A DNA stretch of 64,000 bases from Streptomyces spororaveus (GTDB taxonomy: Bacteria; Actinomycetota; Actinomycetes; Streptomycetales; Streptomycetaceae). Both the position numbers and the translations under genes were made by a program. Below, in pieces: positions 42,194-49,217 of the stretch. Every line of letters starts with the position of its first letter. Position 1 is the stretch's first letter. Location: assembly GCF_016755875.1 (NCBI RefSeq), contig NZ_BNED01000005.1, positions 2,542,001 through 2,606,000 of the forward strand, written 5' to 3'. Below the pieces are notes generated by a model, which saw nothing but the letters and a program-made list of their open reading frames with translations, searched no databases and was not told the DNA's origin.

Positions 42194-43024
42194 TCATCGG
42201 AGGGCGGTCGCGCACCCACCGAGAAAGGCCCGTGCGTCGTCTCCGAAGAGGGCTCTGTCCTCAAGGTGCGAGAACTCCTCGAGGTGGCTCACCACATCCC
42301 GAGGGTCCCGGAAGACCATGACACCGGTGGACAGCTCAACTGTGGCGATGCGGTCGTCGTAGACCGTGAAGGTGTTGAGCGGAGCGGGACCGGTCGGGAC
42401 CGTCATGGGGATCACTCCGAGCCGCACGTTCGGCAGGTGCGTAAGCGAGGCCAAGTGGTCGATCTGCACGGCGAGCGCGTCGGGGCCGACGAGGGGCCAC
42501 CGGACTGCCTGCTCGGTGAGTATGAACGTGAAGCGCTTCGAGCGGTCGTACAGGACCTGTTGCCGCTCCAACTTCCTGGCGATGGTCTTCGAGTGATCTC
42601 CGGGGATGTGGGCGAGACTCGCCCGGATGTACTCCGGAGTCGAGAGCAGGCCCGTGACCATCGAGAGCAGGAAGAAGCGGAACTCTGACGACGATGCTTC
42701 GAGGCCGGCCAATTCAAGCTGCTTCTTGTCCAGGCCCTTGCGCCGCATGCCTCGGGCTCCCTGCCACTCCGTATTCGCGAGACGAGCCAGGGTCATGACC
42801 TGGGTGACCAGAGCGGGGGCCGCATCGCAGGCCCTCAGGAGTTGCTCTACGTCCACGAGGGACGGGCGGACCTTGCCGTTCTCGATCCGGCTGACCTTCG
42901 ACTGAGACATGTTGCAGCGGGCAGCGGCCCGAGCCCCTGAGAGCCCGGACCGCTTGCGTACCGCTTTCAGCAGGGCCGCCAGCTCCTCGCCTGACTGGCC
43001 AAGCTCTTCTGGTTCGACACTCAC
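42194..43024 (-). CDS. XRE-family regulator with DUF5753-like C-terminus
   Basis: 276 residues from a GTG that overlaps the upstream stop as GTGA. The helix-turn-helix is at residues about 15-70 (LAALLKAVRKRSGLSGARAAARCNMSQSKVSRIENGKVRPSL). The C-terminal domain (FFLLSMVTGLLSTPEYIRASL, LYDRSKRFTFILTEQAVRW, NVRLGVIPMTVPTG, FTVYDDRIATVEL) is the Scr1-type DUF5753 domain common in Streptomyces. Usually paired with small partner proteins. Likely regulates this module, including the small-gene/methyltransferase operon downstream. Confidence 0.88.
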   Translation of the reverse strand: MSVEPEELGQSGEELAALLKAVRKRSGLSGARAAARCNMSQSKVSRIENGKVRPSLVDVEQLLRACDAAPALVTQVMTLARLANTEWQGARGMRRKGLDKKQLELAGLEASSSEFRFFLLSMVTGLLSTPEYIRASLAHIPGDHSKTIARKLERQQVLYDRSKRFTFILTEQAVRWPLVGPDALAVQIDHLASLTHLPNVRLGVIPMTVPTGPAPLNTFTVYDDRIATVELSTGVMVFRDPRDVVSHLEEFSHLEDRALFGDDARAFLGGCATALR

Positions 43025-43518
43025 CTCGCGGCGTACTCCAGGAACGGCACGGACGCGGCTACGGCGATGCGCTGGTATTCGATGAACGGGGCGGGGTCGC
43101 CCTCGTAGAGTTCGCGGCTGATCTGCTTGCCGTGCGCCTCGTAGTGCATGAGGACGATCGTGGAGCGGTCGAACATCCAGAAGTCTTCGACGTCCGCCAG
43201 CGGGTTCGGCCGGTCGGTCACGTCAAGGATGCGGATGTCTTCTCCGGCCGGGGCCTGGTGCTGGTAGTACCGCTCGAACTCGAACCGCAGGTAGTCGCTC
43301 AGCGGCTGCGTGAGGACGTGGACGCGCCCCACGTTCCGGGTGCGCACCATCTCCGTCCACGAGTCCTCGTACGGGCCGGGGAACCGAGCCCCCGCCTTGA
43401 AAGCTGCGAACTCTTCCGCTTCCTGCGGTACGAGGTACTGGGGCAGGGTCTCAAGCCGCCAGGCTTCCGTCTGGAACGTCTTGAACTTCGACGCCCAGTC
43501 TTCACCATCCAAGAGCAC
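43021..43518 (-). CDS. DUF6879-type protein
   Basis: 165 residues from GTG 43518. The sequence (ETLPQYLVPQEAEEFAAFKAG, RVHVLTQPLSDYLRFEFERYYQHQAPAGEDIRIL, DFWMFDRSTIVLMHYEAHGKQI) matches the DUF6879 family often encoded beside XRE/DUF5753 regulators. Biochemical role unknown. Overlaps both neighbours (17 nt and 4 nt), implying translational coupling. Confidence 0.8.
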   Translation of the reverse strand: MLLDGEDWASKFKTFQTEAWRLETLPQYLVPQEAEEFAAFKAGARFPGPYEDSWTEMVRTRNVGRVHVLTQPLSDYLRFEFERYYQHQAPAGEDIRILDVTDRPNPLADVEDFWMFDRSTIVLMHYEAHGKQISRELYEGDPAPFIEYQRIAVAASVPFLEYAAR

Positions 43519-43708
43519 GGAATGCCTCCCTGAGTACCGCTTCGGGGATCTCTACGAGTCCCTCGCCGGCCGGCGGGGTGAAGGCTGCGGATACGTCGCC
43601 CTGGACGATGAACGTCCCGGATGCGGTCTGGTAGACGTTCGGGCAGTCGCCCTGCCCGCACTCACCGTTTCCGTTGCCCGTGAGCCGGGTCAGTTCCTCA
43701 CGCGCCAT
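43502..43708 (-). CDS. small conserved protein of the XRE/DUF6879 module
   Basis: 68 residues from ATG 43708. Contains GECGQGDCPNVYQTASGTFIV followed by EGLVEIPEAVLREAFRAL. The CxxxxCPNVY motif is shared by short proteins seen upstream of DUF6879 genes in Streptomyces (from memory). First gene of the regulatory triad. An inverted repeat at 43799-43816 lies about 90 bp upstream. Confidence 0.65.
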   Translation of the reverse strand: MAREELTRLTGNGNGECGQGDCPNVYQTASGTFIVQGDVSAAFTPPAGEGLVEIPEAVLREAFRALGW

Positions 43709-43798
43709 GTGAAACCCCCTCGGTGCCAAGCCCCCGCCGGGCCTGATGACCATGACCGTACGGACGGATCGGCGAGGCCGTCCATGCGCGAACGCGAC

Positions 43799-43816
43799 TA
43801 TGCGCGTCTTCGCATA
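43799..43816. promoter_or_regulatory. inverted repeat, possible XRE operator
   Basis: TATGCG, 6 bp, CGCATA, in the region upstream of the regulatory triad, where an autoregulating XRE protein would bind. The remaining 43817-43980 holds no gene; an imperfect hairpin (43928-43960) could end transcripts entering from the right. Confidence 0.45.
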
Positions 43817-43988
43817 AACGCGTCTCCCGGCCTGCCATCGTCGTCGGGTCCCTGGAGTCGCCTGCGGGGTGGATCGGCGCTCTGCGCGGCGTGCAGCCGG
43901 CTTCCTGGGGCTTGGGGAGGCAGAAGACCCCCCGACCGGCCGTTGTGGCTGATCAGGGGGCTACCTGCGTTTCAAAATGACCAGAGGT

Positions 43989-44051
43989 CTAGGTGCGCAC
44001 CTCGTAGCTTCGCTTCACGTCCACTGCCTGGCTCCGGTCGCTGCTGGTCAT
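43989..44051 (-). pseudogene. miaB: displaced original 5' end of miaB
   Basis: ATG 44051 opens MTSSDRSQAVDVKRSYEVRT, then TAG (43989-43991) at the point where identity with miaB ends. This is the usual Streptomyces miaB N-terminus. The present miaB carries a different first 23 residues before the shared SYEVRT. The original promoter and leader are therefore stranded to the right, upstream of this 20-codon stub. Confidence 0.85.
43990..44011. repeat. right attachment-site repeat (attR side)
   Basis: 22-bp perfect copy of 37692-37713. A second match of 15 bp around the start codons (CATGCAACAAGGGTA at 37775-37789 and 44049-44063) shows that the element-borne miaB 5' end mimics the native translation start. 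Confidence 0.8.
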
Positions 44052-44194
44052 GCAACAAGGGTAGGCGGTACCCGGTGGCCCTCCGGTCCCCCGTTCGGCC
44101 GACCCGCCCGCAAGCCTCCGGGGCGGCTCCGCTCGGGAGCCCCCGGGCGGCCCGCGCCGTGACAGGACGGCGGACGGGTGGCAGGATCGCGGCC

Positions 44195-45190
44195 ATGCCT
44201 CTCGTACCGCCCCGGATCAGCAGGCGCCACGCCCTGCGGGTCCTGGTGGCCGTACTCGCCGTACTCGGCGTCCTGACGTGGTGGCTGAAGCCCTTCGGGC
44301 AGCCGGAGCTGGAGGGCGAGCTGACCTTCAGCACGGGCGCGCGGACCGGGGTCTACCACCGGTACGGGCAGCTGCTGGAGCAGGCGCTCGCGCGGGACAT
44401 GCCCGGGGTGGACGTACGGCTGGAGACCAGCGAGGGCTCGCAGGAGAACCTGAAGCGGCTGGCCAGCGGTGAGGCGGACTTCACCGTGGCGACAGCGGAC
44501 GCGGTCGCCAAGTACCAGCTCGACAAGAAGCCCGGCGCGGACCGGCTCCAGGGCGTCGCACGGCTCTACGACGACTACGTGCAGCTGGTGGTCCCGGCCG
44601 GCTCCCCCGTGCAGTCGGCCCGGGACCTGCGCGGCAAGCGGGTCGCCATCGGCCAGCCGGGTTCCGGGGTGCGGCTGGTCTCGGAGCGGCTGCTGCGGGC
44701 GGCCGAGATCGATCCGGTACTGGACCTCACTCCGGTGTCCATAGGCATCGACACCATGCCGGGCGAGCTGGAGGCCGGCCGGATCGACGCGTTCTTCTGG
44801 TCGGGCGGCCTGCCGACGAACGCCGTGCGGGAGCTGTCGGAGCGTTTCGACATCCGGCTCGTGCAACTCGGCGACCTGGTGGAACCGCTGCAGGAGAGCG
44901 GCAGCCCGGCGCGCTACTACCGGACGGCGGTCATGCCGCAGGACGCCTACGCGCGGGCCCGCAACACCAGCGCCGTGTCGACCCTGGCCGTACCGAACCT
45001 GCTGGTGACCACCGAGAAGCAGGACCCCGAGCTCACCGAGCAGCTGACGCGGACCGTGATCCTCAGCCGCGACCTCGTCGGGCGCCAGGTGCACGCGGCG
45101 CAGCTCGTGGACCTGCGGACGGCGATCTACACCGACCCCCTGCAACTGCACGAGGGCGCGCGCCGCTACTACCGGTCCGTCAAGCCCTGA
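44195..45190 (+). CDS. TAXI-family solute-binding protein
   Basis: 331 residues from ATG 44195. An N-terminal membrane anchor (ALRVLVAVLAVLGVLTWWL) suggests an exported, tethered binding protein. LTFSTGARTGVYHRYGQLLEQALA and the GSQENLKRLASGEADFTVATADA block identify the TAXI group of TRAP transporter binding proteins. AGSPVQSARDLRGKRVAIGQPGSGVRL continues the fold. No TRAP permease gene is adjacent, so it may act as a sensor input or work with a distant permease. It is divergent from the stranded miaB promoter. Confidence 0.85.
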   Translation: MPLVPPRISRRHALRVLVAVLAVLGVLTWWLKPFGQPELEGELTFSTGARTGVYHRYGQLLEQALARDMPGVDVRLETSEGSQENLKRLASGEADFTVATADAVAKYQLDKKPGADRLQGVARLYDDYVQLVVPAGSPVQSARDLRGKRVAIGQPGSGVRLVSERLLRAAEIDPVLDLTPVSIGIDTMPGELEAGRIDAFFWSGGLPTNAVRELSERFDIRLVQLGDLVEPLQESGSPARYYRTAVMPQDAYARARNTSAVSTLAVPNLLVTTEKQDPELTEQLTRTVILSRDLVGRQVHAAQLVDLRTAIYTDPLQLHEGARRYYRSVKP

Positions 45191-45223
45191 GGGCCCGGTG
45201 AGCCCCGGGGCCGGTCCGGACGC

Positions 45224-46267
45224 TCACGCGGAGGCCGGCGGTGCCGGCAGCAGCATGGTCGCCGCCGCGGCCGCGCCGATCAGGCCCGCGTGGGTGCCCA
45301 GCATCGCCGGCACCACCTGGATGTCCTGGGCGAAGGAGAGCGTGGCGTAGGCCGCGAGGTGGCTGCGGATCGGGGCGAAGAGCGTGTCTCCGGCGGCGGC
45401 CACTCCCCCGCCGATGACCGCGATGTCCGTCTCCACCAGGGTCGCCGTGGCCGCGATGGCGGCGGCCAGGGCGCGGCCCGCCCGGTCGAAGGCGGCCAGG
45501 GCGATCGGGTCTCCCTCGGCGGCGGCGGCCGCCACGCCCGCCGCCGTGGCATCGCGCTCACGCCCACCGCTCGCGCCGCTCGCGCCGTCCGGGGTGCCGG
45601 CCGGCGTCCAGCCCTGTTCCAGGGCCCAGCGGGCGATCGCCGTACCGGAGGCGATCGACTCGACGCACCCGTGGCCGCCGCAGGCGCACGGCTCGCCGTC
45701 GAAAGCCACACTGATGTGGCCGATGTGGCCGGCGTTGCCCGTGGGGCCGGGGTGGATCTGGTTGTTCAGGATCAGGCCGCCACCGACACCCGTGGAGACC
45801 ACCATGCACAGTGCGTTCGCGTGGCCCCGGGCCGCACCCAGCCAGTGCTCGGCGGCGGTCATCGCCACCCCGTCACCGGCCAGCACGGTCGGCAGGTCGG
45901 CTCCGCGCGCCGCGAGTTCCGCCACGACCCGCTCCTGGACCGGGAACTCCCGCCACGCCCCGATGTTGACCGGGCTGACCGTGCCCCGGGAGGTGTCCAC
46001 CGGGCCGGCGCTGCCGATCCCGCAGCGGACCGCCGAGGCCCACACCGGCGACTCGGAGAGGTCGGCGACGACCTCGGCGACCGCCGCCATGACACCGTCC
46101 GCGTCCGCCCCGCGCGGGGTCGGTCGGCGGGTGGTGGCCGTCATCGTGCCGTCGGGGTGCACCAGCGCACCGGCGATCTTCGTACCGCCGATGTCGATCG
46201 CCACCGTCGGGCCGGAGGCCGCTGCGGCGGCCCGCGGTGCGGGGTACGGGACGCTGGGAATGATCAC
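45224..46267 (-). CDS. ROK-family sugar kinase
   Basis: 347 residues from GTG 46267 with a GGAG site. The ATP motif VAIDIGGTKIAGALVHPDG starts the fold, VVSTGVGGGLILNNQ is typical, and the zinc cluster HIGHIS..CACGGHGCVES is complete. It would phosphorylate a hexose such as glucose, mannose, N-acetylglucosamine or N-acetylmannosamine. It follows the LacI gene by 27 bp on the same strand and is divergent from the glycosidase genes, so its sugar is probably released from an N-glycan; that link is inferred. Confidence 0.92.
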   Translation of the reverse strand: MIIPSVPYPAPRAAAAASGPTVAIDIGGTKIAGALVHPDGTMTATTRRPTPRGADADGVMAAVAEVVADLSESPVWASAVRCGIGSAGPVDTSRGTVSPVNIGAWREFPVQERVVAELAARGADLPTVLAGDGVAMTAAEHWLGAARGHANALCMVVSTGVGGGLILNNQIHPGPTGNAGHIGHISVAFDGEPCACGGHGCVESIASGTAIARWALEQGWTPAGTPDGASGASGGRERDATAAGVAAAAAEGDPIALAAFDRAGRALAAAIAATATLVETDIAVIGGGVAAAGDTLFAPIRSHLAAYATLSFAQDIQVVPAMLGTHAGLIGAAAAATMLLPAPPASA

Positions 46268-46294
46268 GGTGGCGACTCCAGGAGGGTTTCAGGA

Positions 46295-47362
46295 TTAAGT
46301 ATGCGCCGGGGGTGGCGCCGTGCTCTCGCGCGGCTCCAGCCGCGGCCGCTCGCTGATCCGCACCCCGGGCGGGCCGCCCGCGAGGACGGCCAGGAGTTCC
46401 TCGGCGGCCAGTCGGCCGAAGCCGGCGGTGTCCCGTACGAGAGCGGTGAGCCGGGGATGGGTGACCCGGCAGAGCGCGGAGTCGTCCCAGGCCACGATCG
46501 AGAGCCGGCCCGGGACGGGGATGCCCAGCCCGGCGGCGACCGCGCTTCCGGCGACGGCCATCACGTCGTTGTCGTAGACGAGCGCCGTGGGCGGATCCGG
46601 CTCGGCGAGGACCCGTCGGGTGGCCGCCGCTCCCTCGGCATCGGAGTAGTCCGTGACCACCGAGCGCACCTGGTCCGGTCCGAGGCCGCGCCGCCCGGCC
46701 TCGGCCCGCAGGGACTCCATCCGGCGGACCGTGTGGGCGAGGCCGGGCAGGCCGGCGACGTGGACGATCCGGCGGTGGCCGAGCCCGTACAGGTGCTCCA
46801 GGACCTGGGCCATGGCGCCGGCGTCGTCGGCCCGCACCGAGGACAGCGTCGAGGGGGCTGCGGGCGGGGCCGGGGCCGCGGCGCCGTCCGGGGACAGGGC
46901 CTCGCCGATGGTGACCGCGGGCAGGGCCAGTGCCTCCAGGAGCGCCGGCCTCGGGTCGCTCGTCCGCGGGTCGACGACCAGGACGCCGTCGACCCGCCGC
47001 TCGGCCCACCAGCGGCGGTAGACCGCGCATTCGGCGTCGATGTCCTCGACGACCTGGAACAGCAGGGCGGTCCGGGCCGTGGAGAGGACCTCCTGGATGC
47101 CGGAGACGAGCTGGAGGAAGAAGGACTCGACGCCGAGCGTGTGCGCGGGCCGGGCGAGGACCAGGCCGACGGCTCCGGAGCGTTCGCCGGACAGGGCGCG
47201 GGCTGCGCTGTTGGGCTGCCAGCCCAGCTCCTCCGCGACGCGGCGGATCCGGGCCCGGGTGTCCTGCGAGACGCCCGGCCGGTCGTTGAGCGCGAAGGAG
47301 ACGGCGCTCTCCGACACTCCGGCCTGCCGGGCGATGTCCTTGATCGTGGGTCTGCGGGCCAT
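46295..47362 (-). CDS. LacI-family transcriptional regulator
   Basis: 355 residues from ATG 47362 (an ATG four codons earlier has its GGACGA too close). The DNA-binding headpiece PTIKDIARQAGVSESAVSFALNDRPGVSQDTRARI and hinge AARALSGERSGAVG are typical. The ligand domain follows, ending in a flexible Pro-rich tail. Divergent from the glycosidase gene at 47895. Two near-identical palindromes with AAGCGCAT cores (47734-47749 and 47790-47805) are the likely operators. Confidence 0.93.
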   Translation of the reverse strand: MARRPTIKDIARQAGVSESAVSFALNDRPGVSQDTRARIRRVAEELGWQPNSAARALSGERSGAVGLVLARPAHTLGVESFFLQLVSGIQEVLSTARTALLFQVVEDIDAECAVYRRWWAERRVDGVLVVDPRTSDPRPALLEALALPAVTIGEALSPDGAAAPAPPAAPSTLSSVRADDAGAMAQVLEHLYGLGHRRIVHVAGLPGLAHTVRRMESLRAEAGRRGLGPDQVRSVVTDYSDAEGAAATRRVLAEPDPPTALVYDNDVMAVAGSAVAAGLGIPVPGRLSIVAWDDSALCRVTHPRLTALVRDTAGFGRLAAEELLAVLAGGPPGVRISERPRLEPRESTAPPPAHT

Positions 47363-47733
47363 GGCCTGCCTCATTCGTCCTTCGGGTGCGTCACACGTGG
47401 CGGAATACGGATGGCGATGGCCGGACCGTACGCGATCCTGCCCTGACAGACGGCTTTTATGACGATCCAGTTGATTCCGGCAGGGGTTTCGAGCGGCGGG
47501 TCCGCCGTCCACCGCGAAGCCGGGCGTGCCACTGACCAGGATCCCGACGGGGCGCTGCGCGTACGGAGCTTCGTGCGCGGCCACCCCGGCCGGCCGCCCG
47601 GGGGCCTCGGGCGGCCGGTGGCGGCGATGGCCCGGGCAGGTTCGGACGGGGACCCGTGTGCACCGGGACCGGCGGGCCACAGTGACCGAAATACAGCTGT
47701 TCCTTTCCGCGCGGTTCCTTGTGGCCCCCGACA

Positions 47734-47749
47734 ACTAAAGCGCATTAGT
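47734..47749. promoter_or_regulatory. LacI-type operator copy 1
   Basis: ACTAAAGCGCATTAGT is palindromic at 14 of 16 positions with the central GCGC typical of LacI-family sites. It lies between the divergent LacI and glycosidase genes. Confidence 0.65.
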
Positions 47750-47789
47750 TTCCCGAGGTTCTTCCGTGCGGACCCCTTGTGTCAACTGG

Positions 47790-47805
47790 ACTGAAGCGCA
47801 TAAGT
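47790..47805. promoter_or_regulatory. LacI-type operator copy 2
   Basis: ACTGAAGCGCATAAGT, 12 of 16 palindromic and 13 of 16 identical to copy 1, with centres 56 bp apart. It is 90 bp upstream of the glycosidase GTG, so binding at both sites could loop the promoter. Confidence 0.6.
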
Positions 47806-47894
47806 ACACCGGCTTCGGCCCTGTTGACTTTCCTCACCCGCACGGGCAGGTTGTGGCGCATCCGGTGAATTCCTCCAGAACTCCAGGACGCCCA

Positions 47895-49163
47895 GTGCCC
47901 GATGACGCGCTCCGCTTCGGCGCCAACTACACACCGGCCCGCGGCTGGTTCCACCACTGGCTGGACTTCGACCTCGACGAGCTGCGGGCCGATCTGGACT
48001 CGATCGCCGCACTCGGGCTGGACCACGTGCGCGTCTTCCCGCTGTGGCCGGTGTTCCAGCCGAACCGGACGTTGATCCGGCCGCGTGCCGTCGAGCAGCT
48101 CGTCGCGCTCGCCGACGCGGCCGCCGAGCGCGGGCTCGACGTCAACGTGGACGGATTGCAAGGGCACTTGTCGAGCTTCGACTTCCTGCCCGCCTGGACC
48201 CGGACCTGGCACCGGCGCAGCATCTTCACCGATCCCGACGTGGTCGCCGGGCAGGAGGAGTACCTGCGCACGCTGGCCGCGGCCCTCGCCGACCGGCCGA
48301 ACTTCCTGGGCATGACCGTCGGCAACGAGATCAACCAGTTCTCCGGCGCCCCGCACCCCGACCCCGACCGGATCACCCCGGACCAGGCCGCCCGCTGGCT
48401 GGAGCGGATGCTCGCCGCCTGTGAGGAGGGCGCACCGGGGCGGCTGCATCTGCATGCCGAGTACGACGCCGCCTGGTACCGGGACGGGCACCCCTTCACC
48501 GCGGCCCAGGCGGCCCGGCTGGGCGCGGCCACCGCCGTGCACTCCTGGGTGTTCAACGGCACCGCGCAGCGCCACGGCCGGTGCGGGACGGCGACGGAGC
48601 ACCATGCCGCGTACCTGATCGAGCTCTCCAAGGCCTGGGCCGTGGACCCGCACCGCCCGGTGTGGCTCCAGGAGGTCGGAGCCCCGGCGCCGCTGATCCC
48701 GCCCGCGCACGCGGCGCGGTTCACCGAGGCCACGGTCGCGAACGCCCTGGACTGCCCGGACGTGTGGGGCGTGACCTGGTGGTGCTCCCACGACGTGTCC
48801 CGGGAGCTCGCGGACTTCCCGGAGCTGGAGTACGGCCTCGGCCTCATGACCAACGACCGCCGGACCAAACCGGTCGGCGCCGCGATCGCCCGGATCACCG
48901 AGCAGTGGCGGGGCCGCGCGCACCGCCCGGCCCCGCGGTCCACCGCGCTCGCCGTGGACGCCGGCGAGGACGCCGACGGCGGTGCGGCGGGGGCGCCCGG
49001 GCGCTCGGTGTGCGCCCCGGGCGGGGCGTTCTTCGAGGCCTGGGCCGTGCTGACGGCCCAGGGGGTGCGCCCCGCGGTGGTCCTCGCGGAGCGCGCCGCG
49101 GATCCCGCCCATCTGGCCGCGCGCGGCATCACCGAGGTACTGCGCGTGCACGACGTGACCTGA
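47895..49163 (+). CDS. GH5-like glycoside hydrolase (beta-mannosidase type)
   Basis: 422 residues from GTG 47895 with AGGA upstream; the longer frame crosses an operator. TIM-barrel features: LRFGANYTPARGWFHHWLDFDLDELRADLDSIAALGLDHVRVFPLW, the acid/base region FLGMTVGNEINQF (Asn-Glu) and a likely nucleophile Glu in PVWLQEVGAP. WGVTWWCSHDVSRELADFPELEYGLGLM is typical of actinobacterial GH5-like mannan or mannoside enzymes. There is no signal peptide, so it is probably cytoplasmic. It precedes the GH85 gene by 54 bp. Confidence 0.85.
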   Translation: MPDDALRFGANYTPARGWFHHWLDFDLDELRADLDSIAALGLDHVRVFPLWPVFQPNRTLIRPRAVEQLVALADAAAERGLDVNVDGLQGHLSSFDFLPAWTRTWHRRSIFTDPDVVAGQEEYLRTLAAALADRPNFLGMTVGNEINQFSGAPHPDPDRITPDQAARWLERMLAACEEGAPGRLHLHAEYDAAWYRDGHPFTAAQAARLGAATAVHSWVFNGTAQRHGRCGTATEHHAAYLIELSKAWAVDPHRPVWLQEVGAPAPLIPPAHAARFTEATVANALDCPDVWGVTWWCSHDVSRELADFPELEYGLGLMTNDRRTKPVGAAIARITEQWRGRAHRPAPRSTALAVDAGEDADGGAAGAPGRSVCAPGGAFFEAWAVLTAQGVRPAVVLAERAADPAHLAARGITEVLRVHDVT

Positions 49164-49217
49164 CCGCCCGATCCCCCCATGCCCCGATCCGCCCGATCCC
49201 CTCGTGAGGAGCCCCGC

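Larger units (their letters stand above)
37692..44011. mobile_element. decayed integrative element inserted in miaB
   Basis: About 6.3 kb bounded by a 22-bp perfect direct repeat (37692-37713 and 43990-44011) lying in miaB codons for SYEVRT. Contents from left: replacement miaB 5' end, wrecked serine recombinase, small membrane protein, dCMP-deaminase relic, an AT-richer non-coding stretch, a methyltransferase/small-peptide operon and a regulatory triad. No relaxase, replication or transfer gene remains, so it is probably immobile. The direct repeat contains the palindrome AGGTGCGCACCT, a plausible recombinase crossover site. Confidence 0.8.
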
